Source of the DNA: Bacteroidota bacterium
Lineage (GTDB): Bacteria > Bacteroidota > Bacteroidia > Chitinophagales > UBA2359
DNA length: 6,150 nt
Assembly: GCA_020631675.1 (NCBI GenBank)
Contig: JAHDGT010000294.1
Coordinates: 1-6,150 of the forward strand
Direction: 5' to 3'
Shown: in pieces, positions 1 to 4,601 of the stretch
How the letters are laid out: every line of letters starts with the position of its first letter
Numbering within the stretch: the stretch's first letter is position 1
Translations under genes and position numbers: made by a program
The notes under the pieces: generated by a model
What the model was told of the DNA's origin: nothing
Databases searched by the model: none
Seen by the model: only the letters and a program-made list of their open reading frames with translations

Positions 1-48
1 CAACGAACCCCCAGATAGCCCATTTTGTAGGAACGGATAGCCCGGTGA

Positions 49-160
49 CCGCAGTAGAAAGCTGGTGCTTTAATTAGACCCGAGACATGAGACTCGAGAC
101 ATGAGATTATCTGCTCGAAGACGATTTAGAATATCGAGAAAGCACCAGCTTTTATTGCGG
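49..160. repeat. Structured inverted-repeat element (candidate dispersed repeat) downstream of the HTTM gene
   Basis: A perfect 14-bp inverted repeat, AAAGCTGGTGCTTT (58-71) and AAAGCACCAGCTTT (139-152), encloses a 67-base interior. The pairing continues outward with CCGCA (49-53) against TGCGG (156-160), joined by two A-T pairs, one G-T juxtaposition (54/155) and a bulged base at 57. That gives about 22 pairs. The G-T pair would be a wobble in a plus-strand RNA but a C-A mismatch in a minus-strand RNA. The interior carries tandem 14-mers and a smaller inverted repeat (TCGAG/CTCGA type, near 114-118 and 134-138). No reading frame of useful length crosses the region. It follows the last gene of the operon, so it could stop or stabilise the transcript, but there is no T-run next to the stem. 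A dispersed REP- or MITE-like element fits better. The class is inference; the pairing is seen directly. Confidence 0.6.
81..108. repeat. Two tandem 14-bp repeats (CGAGACATGAGA-YT)
   Basis: CGAGACATGAGACT (81-94) is followed directly by CGAGACATGAGATT (95-108), a single mismatch in 14. AGACC just before position 81 looks like the tail of a third, decayed copy. The copies lie inside the loop of the larger inverted repeat. Their junction makes the near-palindrome GACTCGAGAC. The low complexity and periodicity argue against coding sequence. Confidence 0.75.
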
Positions 161-187
161 GCATGCACCCTTATGAATCATCAAACA

Positions 188-1561
188 TCAAGGATTTTCT
201 AGTGGGATGATCCAGGTTTTATGACGAAAGCTGTCTTGCTCTTTGGTCAGGTCCACCTTAGGATTGATGTATTGCTGGCTTGGGCGGCCGTTCAGGGTAG
301 CGTAGGCTTCTACATATACTTCGGGCTGTTGCATTTGTTCTATGAGGGCATAGTCTTTTTGAATGTAGTGGGCGAACTCTACTATCATATCTGCTTGTTG
401 CGCCATCATTTTGATCTGATAGGGCGTGAGGTATTGTGCTAAAGGAACCCTTAGTCTTCGGCCTTGTTCTCGATCCACGACATAAAACTCTACTTGGGCG
501 GATTTTTCCATGAGCATGACGCGCCAAGAGAAACGGTAGCCCTCTTCCGTCCAGAAAAGATGTCCGGGATAAAGCAAGTATCGCCAAGGGAGAAGTGCTT
601 GAATACAGATGAAAGCGATCATTCCATATTTTAGGATGGGCTTGATCATGGCAGTGTACTCGAATTTTCTTTTCTGTTTAATAGGTCGTGAAAAAAGCGA
701 CAGAATTCGGGTATGGGTTTTAGCTGGAAAAAATATCAATGCATTGCCGACCATAATAAGCGGAAACAGACCAATGTTGAATAGTACTGCTGTTAGTAGG
801 TGGAATAGCAATACGATGGAATAGGCGAAAAGACGAGTAGGCGTAAAGCTGAGTAGAAAGGGGATCAAGCAATCGAATAACATGCCGCACCAGCTGAATA
901 CATAGTGGGTGATGCGGTAGTTCAGCAGTTGACCGATCACTGGCAGATCGCTTTTAGAAGGTAGCCAGAGGGCGAGTGGCATGGCGTGAAGCAGCCAATC
1001 ACTATTGATTTTAGATAGCCCGGCATAGCAATAGACCAAACCGACTTGAAAGCGAATGATGTAAACGCACCAAGCGGGTACATGTGTTCGCCTTTGCTTA
1101 GGGTCAAGGTAAGTGTCTATGGAGAAGTGCCGACCAGCGGGCAGCCAAATGAGCAGGAACGCAAGCAGGCTGACGAGGTAATAGTGGTTGAGATAGGTAG
1201 TTTTGTCAAGCAGCTCTATATAAGTGAAGCTGAGGAAAAAGAGCAGTGCGCTGAAGTGATACTTATAACCGATCAGTACAGTGAACGCACTTATACTGGC
1301 TATTAAAAACAGTAAGTAAACCCCGGTGTCAGTTGGATATGGCAGCCACTCAAAGCCGTAATAGCTAAAATGAAAAACAGGCTCGGTATAGATGCTCTCG
1401 ATCCAGCCGAAATACCAAAATCGGATACAGCTGAATAAGGCTGTGGCAGCGAATAGGATCCTGAAAACCACAAGAGGGGCGATAGGCAGCTCTTTGTGGA
1501 AAGACCAATCCTGATGATTATGTTGAACTAGATCAGTCTGTGTCATTACCGCCTTCCACAT
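188..1561 (-). CDS. HTTM-domain integral membrane protein, vitamin K-dependent gamma-carboxylase-like
   Basis: This 457-residue polytopic membrane protein belongs to the HTTM / vitamin K-dependent gamma-carboxylase (VKGC) superfamily. Hydrophobic segments fill roughly residues 30-290, with one more near 308-330, followed by a soluble C-terminal part. Family marks seen are FHFSYYGFEWL (63-73), LLDKTTYLNHYYL (117-129), CYAGLSKINSDW (178-189) and FHLLTAVLFNIGLFP (253-267). In human VKGC the lysine of the equivalent LLDKTSWNNH motif (K218) is the catalytic base, and K120 sits in the matching place here. The C-terminal part holds WTEEGYRFSWRVMLMEK (337-353), also carboxylase-like. Whether bacterial members carboxylate proteins, make a quinone epoxide or do something else is unknown to me. 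The longest start (1561) overlaps the imelysin stop by 29 bases. An internal ATG at 1546, preceded at 5 bases by GGAAGG, is an equally good start and cuts the overlap to 14. It is the last gene of the cassette. Family confidence is high, reaction confidence low. Confidence 0.88.
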   Translation of the reverse strand: MWKAVMTQTDLVQHNHQDWSFHKELPIAPLVVFRILFAATALFSCIRFWYFGWIESIYTEPVFHFSYYGFEWLPYPTDTGVYLLFLIASISAFTVLIGYKYHFSALLFFLSFTYIELLDKTTYLNHYYLVSLLAFLLIWLPAGRHFSIDTYLDPKQRRTHVPAWCVYIIRFQVGLVYCYAGLSKINSDWLLHAMPLALWLPSKSDLPVIGQLLNYRITHYVFSWCGMLFDCLIPFLLSFTPTRLFAYSIVLLFHLLTAVLFNIGLFPLIMVGNALIFFPAKTHTRILSLFSRPIKQKRKFEYTAMIKPILKYGMIAFICIQALLPWRYLLYPGHLFWTEEGYRFSWRVMLMEKSAQVEFYVVDREQGRRLRVPLAQYLTPYQIKMMAQQADMIVEFAHYIQKDYALIEQMQQPEVYVEAYATLNGRPSQQYINPKVDLTKEQDSFRHKTWIIPLENP

Positions 1562-2648
1562 AGGTGATGGACACGCCTAAGCGAGAGGGGAGGTCTGTTT
1601 TTAGTCGTGCGATTCCAGAACGGAGTTGATCGTAAATAGCGACCATAGGAGTGGGGTCTTCCATCAGTAAATTGATGAAGGGCTCATTTAAATCTGATAG
1701 CAGTTGATTAACGGCAGAGAAATTTGATTGGATATCACCATCAATGGGGCTGAGTTGATTCGTTGCGGTAATGCTGCGCATGAAATCATCAAAACCTATA
1801 CCGTCTATACCCGCTTTGCTCTTGCCGAGGTACATCTGTTCCATAGCCTCGATACTTGCAGCAGTTAGTTCAGCTGAAAAACCGCTGTAGTATCCTTCCA
1901 GTTTATCAGGAAAGCCCGTTTCTGTGAATAGACCTATACCTAAAGGAATTTCCAGCTTATAGTTAATGATGAATTCGTATTGTTGGTTGAGGTTATTGGT
2001 CAAGATAGAAATAGGACTTCCTACATCATAAGCTTCATTAGACAAGAAGTCGTTTTTATAGGAGTCCCAATTGCTCACAATTTGATCAACGGTAGTTTTA
2101 AGGTCATGGATCAAAAACAAGAGGTACTCTCCTTGAAAGCTTTGGTTGATCATCTCATCAACTACACTGCTGCTATCCGCATGACCGTAGTTACGGTATA
2201 AGAAATAATCGATCGCTGGGAAACCTCTGGTGTCTTTATAGAGCGCGATGTCAAAATCTATAGCGGCCAAGTCAGCCGCCTCGAGAATTAAGTCGATCTG
2301 GATCGCATCCGCAGGGAAAATATTGGCTAAACTATTAAAGTCGATATCGGCAGAAGGACCGATCAGATAGGGGTAGCAATATTGGTAGGCAATATAAGCT
2401 GCTTTAAAGGCATTGCGACATTCTTCTAACTGCTCATTAGTAGGACTTTCAACTAAAGTCGTCGCACTAGATTCAAGCAGCTGAAGTTGCTCTTGTAAGT
2501 CGATAAAGTTAGGGACGATGATAGCGTTCGCATAATTATCCAAGAAAGCGGCTTCATCCAGTTCTACTTGTTGCATACCATCTTCGGTTTTACAAGCGAA
2601 TAAGCAAGCGACAATGAATAGAAGCGTCAAAAATTGAATTGATTTCAT
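1533..2648 (-). CDS. Imelysin-family lipoprotein (peptidase M75-like fold)
   Basis: This 371-residue protein starts with a lipoprotein signal peptide: MK, a hydrophobic core and lipobox LFAC, with the lipidated cysteine at 19. The mature N-terminus reads CKTEDG, an acidic run after the cysteine of the kind linked to surface export of Bacteroidota lipoproteins. The body is helical and imelysin-like: a CRNAFKAAYIAYQ helix (77-89), RGFPAIDYFLYR (141-152), KLEIPLGIG (231-239) and the family-typical tail LKTDLPSRLGVSITY (349-363). Imelysins (IrpA, ICMP, EfeM relatives) are periplasmic or surface proteins associated with iron uptake; most are not thought to be active peptidases. The classical GxHxxE signature appears here as GFPAID (142-147), so histidine is replaced by proline and Glu by Asp. 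It sits between DUF4856 (62-base gap) and the overlapping HTTM gene. I place it on the envelope as a metal-handling or adaptor lipoprotein; that role is inference. Confidence 0.9.
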   Translation of the reverse strand: MKSIQFLTLLFIVACLFACKTEDGMQQVELDEAAFLDNYANAIIVPNFIDLQEQLQLLESSATTLVESPTNEQLEECRNAFKAAYIAYQYCYPYLIGPSADIDFNSLANIFPADAIQIDLILEAADLAAIDFDIALYKDTRGFPAIDYFLYRNYGHADSSSVVDEMINQSFQGEYLLFLIHDLKTTVDQIVSNWDSYKNDFLSNEAYDVGSPISILTNNLNQQYEFIINYKLEIPLGIGLFTETGFPDKLEGYYSGFSAELTAASIEAMEQMYLGKSKAGIDGIGFDDFMRSITATNQLSPIDGDIQSNFSAVNQLLSDLNEPFINLLMEDPTPMVAIYDQLRSGIARLKTDLPSRLGVSITYVEGGNDTD

Positions 2649-2680
2649 TATGCGTTTCGGTTAATCAAAATAAATGAGCG

Positions 2681-2695
2681 AACAAACAAACAAAC
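2681..2695. repeat. Short AAAC microsatellite in the DUF4856-imelysin spacer
   Basis: AACAAACAAACAAAC is almost four units of a tetranucleotide within the 62-base gap between the DUF4856 stop and the imelysin start. On the transcribed strand it reads as GTTT repeats and lies 33-47 bases before the imelysin ATG. It is outside both coding regions, so slippage would change spacing rather than frame. The spacer shows no clear Shine-Dalgarno sequence and no terminator. Confidence 0.6.
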
Positions 2696-2710
2696 GAAAG
2701 AACAACTGGC

Positions 2711-3784
2711 TTAGAGTGCTGCGACTTGAACATCAGTAAAGCCCATATGATTTGCTATTTCACTGATAAGGTTATCCAGTTGAGATTCGGACACTTCATA
2801 AAAGTTACTGCCCAATTGGCTTAACCAGGAGTTGCTTAAATCCGCATCCACAGAGCCTACTGGATTATAGCGCAGTGCTTCGATGAATGCGAAAGCTTCT
2901 GAAAGGGTATGATTGCGTAGGGCATCATCTGTAATACTTTCTTTAGCTGCTCTGATATAGTGGATAGCAGTACCCGCAGCAACCTCTTCCCAAATCGCAC
3001 GGATCTCGTCACGAGCTTCATTTTTAGCTGTAAAGTCGTTATTGTCGATAGCAGCACGACCTTTACAGAAAGCAGCCATTAGTCGGGTGTTAGTGCTAAG
3101 CGCTTCATCGGTCGTATTGCAATACTTCCCCCAGAAGCGAATGCCTTCTGTATTAGTAGGGAAATCTTGCGGTACGCCCCAATAACCAAAAGCTTCATCG
3201 TAATGATGCTGTAGAGCAGTGCCTTCAATGGGGTCAACGTTTGTATTGTCTTCAGTATCCGCTGTTTTGGCATCTGTTAAGTAAACGCCAGTTGCTTGGT
3301 AATAGAAGCAAGAACCCATCAATCCTTTTTCGATAAGTTGTGTTAACTCAAAGCCGTTTTCATCAAACAAATAAGAATTGGCACCATCATTAGATGTTAC
3401 CACTCCAGCAATACCGTTGTATCCTTCCTGAGTAGATTGACTTGCTAAAGCGATTTTAGCGATTCTATCTTCTACTTGCGCTTGTGCCGCGGCGAAAGTT
3501 TTATTCTTTAATTGTTTTTCTGAAGTAAAAGAAAATGTGTTTCCACTATTCTCATACAGAGCCAGCAAAACAGCTTCGTCTAAAACCACTCCTTGCGTAT
3601 TCGCTGTTTTCATGTAAGTGGTCATTTCCTCAAGCATATCTAAACGTTCGGTTTGACCACTATAACTGACCAGACTGAATCCTGAATAATCAGAAGGAAT
3701 ATCGTAATCAGGAGTGTTTTCCCGATCACAAGCAGCGAACATAAATAAAGAGAAAAAGAATGCACTTAAAAGTATCTTGCGCAT
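2711..3784 (-). CDS. DUF4856 domain-containing lipoprotein
   Basis: This 357-residue protein begins with a lipoprotein signal peptide, MRK followed by a Phe/Leu-rich core and lipobox FAAC, with lipidated cysteine 19 and mature start CDRENTPD. The rest matches the DUF4856 family as I know it: FSLVSYSGQTERLDMLEEM (36-54), a TYMKTAN segment (56-62), QLIEKGLMG (149-157), QHHYDEAFGYWGVP (192-205), IRFWGKYCN (215-223), AIHYI (273-277) and NHTLSEAFAFIEALRYNP (291-308). These family-typical blocks are rich in His, Asp and Glu (H193, H194, D196, E197, H275, H292, E296), which would suit a metal site, but no function is established. It is the first gene of the operon, directly behind the promoter and palindrome. 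The imelysin and HTTM genes follow in the same order I associate with this family in other Bacteroidota. The start at 3784 is the only one that preserves the signal peptide. Confidence 0.9.
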   Translation of the reverse strand: MRKILLSAFFFSLFMFAACDRENTPDYDIPSDYSGFSLVSYSGQTERLDMLEEMTTYMKTANTQGVVLDEAVLLALYENSGNTFSFTSEKQLKNKTFAAAQAQVEDRIAKIALASQSTQEGYNGIAGVVTSNDGANSYLFDENGFELTQLIEKGLMGSCFYYQATGVYLTDAKTADTEDNTNVDPIEGTALQHHYDEAFGYWGVPQDFPTNTEGIRFWGKYCNTTDEALSTNTRLMAAFCKGRAAIDNNDFTAKNEARDEIRAIWEEVAAGTAIHYIRAAKESITDDALRNHTLSEAFAFIEALRYNPVGSVDADLSNSWLSQLGSNFYEVSESQLDNLISEIANHMGFTDVQVAAL

Positions 3785-3806
3785 AGCAAAAGTAATGCTT
3801 TAGGTT

Positions 3807-3827
3807 TAATTAGACTAATTCTAAATA
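3807..3827 (-). promoter_or_regulatory. Imperfect palindrome, candidate metalloregulator operator
   Basis: The core TTAGACTAATTCTAA (3810-3824) is a 15-base palindrome with TTAGA/TCTAA arms and an inner T/A match; outer T/A pairs extend it with one interruption to 3807-3827. It lies between the predicted -7 element and the DUF4856 start codon, essentially at the expected transcription start, which is where a repressor would block initiation. The TTTAGA/TCTAAA-like arms recall operators of DtxR- or Fur-type iron regulators. The regulator's identity is a guess drawn from the imelysin gene downstream. Confidence 0.45.
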
Positions 3828-3834
3828 GCTGCTG

Positions 3835-3866
3835 CAAAAGTAGAATTTGGGCTATGTTTATACAAT
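3835..3866 (-). promoter_or_regulatory. Bacteroidota-type promoter of the DUF4856-imelysin-HTTM operon
   Basis: Read on the minus strand, TACTTTTG (3842-3835) matches the TAnnTTTG -7 element of Bacteroidota primary-sigma promoters. ATTG (3866-3863) lies upstream with 20 bases between the TTG and the TA, within the usual -33 spacing. Transcription would start near 3828-3832, giving a leader of about 45 bases that contains the palindrome. A second TACTTTTG (3794-3787) lies just before the ATG but has no TTG at the right distance. Confidence 0.55.
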
Positions 3867-3891
3867 ACAATTGAGGGGGTAATGTTCAATT

Positions 3892-3939
3892 CTACTACTA
3901 TACCTAGCTCGGAGCATAGATACCTAGTAGTAGGTATAG
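3892..3939. repeat. ATACCTA repeat cluster upstream of the promoter
   Basis: ATACCTAG occurs twice in direct orientation (3900-3907 and 3920-3927), exactly 20 bases apart, about two helical turns. A third ATACCTA is inverted (3937-3931). CTATACCTA (3898-3906) and TAGGTATAG (3931-3939) form a perfect 9-bp inverted repeat, and CTACTAC (3892-3898) pairs with GTAGTAG (3927-3933). The cluster begins about 25 bases upstream of the predicted -33 element of the DUF4856 promoter, a usual position for an activator. A binding site for a dimeric regulator is the simplest reading; no regulator can be named. Confidence 0.5.
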
Positions 3940-4091
3940 AAAGGGAAATAATTAAAAATTGCGTAATTCAATTAGAGCCGTTATTTTCGTAATGCGAAAT
4001 TTTTTACAAGGCAATGAACATATAAGACAGCAAAATAGTAAGGCATCACTTTACTTAACAGTACTTCCTATTCTGGAGAGAGTTTTCAAAA
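3940..4091. other. Intergenic stretch with no recognised feature
   Basis: This AT-rich part of the 366-base gap between gldC and the DUF4856 gene has no credible open reading frame, tRNA or long repeat. The only structure seen is a weak 5-bp hairpin, TTTCG/CGAAA, near 3987-4001. It may hold further upstream control sequence for the operon. Confidence 0.5.
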
Positions 4092-4148
4092 ATTAGTCAA
4101 AAAAAGAAGGAGAGCTAATTCATTGCTCTCCTTCTTTTTTTGACTAAT
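4092..4148 (-). terminator. Intrinsic terminator of gldC, bidirectional in form
   Basis: A perfect 24-bp inverted repeat (4092-4115 and 4125-4148) has a 9-base loop. The GC-bearing inner stem GAAGGAGAGC/GCTCTCCTTC is followed by seven Ts on either strand. It begins 2 bases after the gldC stop codon, so it ends the gldC transcript and insulates the DUF4856 operon from read-through. The outer seven pairs (ATTAGTC/GACTAAT) beyond the T-run are not needed for termination and make it unusually long. Confidence 0.93.
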
Positions 4149-4150
4149 AC

Positions 4151-4516
4151 TTACTTTATCACCTGCACCTTCTTCCCGAAATTCAAGGCATTTTCTCTTA
4201 ACTGATTGGCAACAGCTTCATCACCAGTCGCACGCTGGTAAGTGTCGCTCATGGTCATTAAGGTTTGGAAAAAGAAATGATTCATCTCATTGATAGGCAT
4301 TTCTTGCGTCCATAAGTCGATGCGCATGGCCTCTTTTCTTTGCTTGTCCCAAATGGCTAACATAAAAGCTTCAGAAGGACTAACGCCCTTGACCGGAGCA
4401 TCATCAGCTGACCAATCTATGGCTACTGGAATATGTTCTTTGTCCATATGCACATTCAAGCGGATGCTCGATGAGCGTACAATGTCTTTAGGATCAGGAG
4501 TGTTTTGATCACTCAT
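4151..4516 (-). CDS. gldC: Gliding motility protein GldC
   Basis: This 121-residue soluble protein has no signal peptide or membrane segment, as expected for cytoplasmic GldC. Family marks are SSSIRLNVHMDKEHIPVAI (15-33) followed by DWSADD (34-39), then AIWDKQRKEAMRIDLWT (54-70) and the highly typical MPINEMNHFFFQTLMTMSDT (73-92) with YQRATGD after it. Its length matches the family, about 110-120 residues. In Flavobacterium johnsoniae gldC lies with gldB and aids, but is not strictly required for, gliding and colony spreading; its biochemical role is unsettled. Here it has an SLC13 transporter upstream and no gldB in view. The N-terminus carries about ten extra residues (SDQNTPDPKD) before the conserved part. 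The ATG has no Shine-Dalgarno sequence. The 85-base gap to the transporter gene leaves it open whether the two share a transcript; a weak promoter match lies in that gap. Confidence 0.93.
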   Translation of the reverse strand: MSDQNTPDPKDIVRSSSIRLNVHMDKEHIPVAIDWSADDAPVKGVSPSEAFMLAIWDKQRKEAMRIDLWTQEMPINEMNHFFFQTLMTMSDTYQRATGDEAVANQLRENALNFGKKVQVIK

Positions 4517-4549
4517 AGTGATAATGGTAAATGTTTTGGCTGAAAAACT

Positions 4550-4577
4550 TTAAACTATAACAGTACTTGTTCAACAA
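4550..4577 (-). promoter_or_regulatory. Possible weak promoter for gldC
   Basis: On the minus strand, TTG (4577-4575) and TAGTTTAA (4557-4550) are separated by 17 bases. This is one base off the TAnnTTTG consensus at a permitted spacing, 34 bases before the gldC ATG. The match is poor enough to arise by chance in an AT-rich spacer, so co-transcription with the upstream transporter gene remains possible. Confidence 0.25.
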
Positions 4578-4601
4578 TTAGTGAATGAGCGCTTTTCAAC
4601 A

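Noticed and set aside
3..74. Short plus-strand open frame entering from the left edge
   Set aside because: It has only about 24 codons before a stop, runs into the inverted repeat and resembles no protein tail I know; too short to call.
49..160. Reading the inverted repeat as a CRISPR array or a simple intrinsic terminator
   Set aside because: Only two adjoining 14-mers without spacers, and the stem has a 67-base loop and no adjacent T-run.
258..587. 109-codon minus-strand frame inside the HTTM gene
   Set aside because: It overlaps the HTTM frame completely, has an Arg/Ser/His/Pro-rich composition typical of a shadow frame, and has no recognisable domain.
1046..1306. 86-codon plus-strand frame opposite the HTTM gene
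   Set aside because: It is antisense to a well-supported membrane-protein gene, with no promoter or family features.
3984..4003. Small hairpin TTTCG/CGAAA in the gldC-DUF4856 gap
   Set aside because: Only five pairs with no T-run and no partner elements; expected by chance in such sequence.
4055..4567. TAACAGTACTT-like string occurring both near 4055 and near 4558
   Set aside because: An 11-base match in AT-rich intergenic DNA with no matching flanks is plausibly chance.
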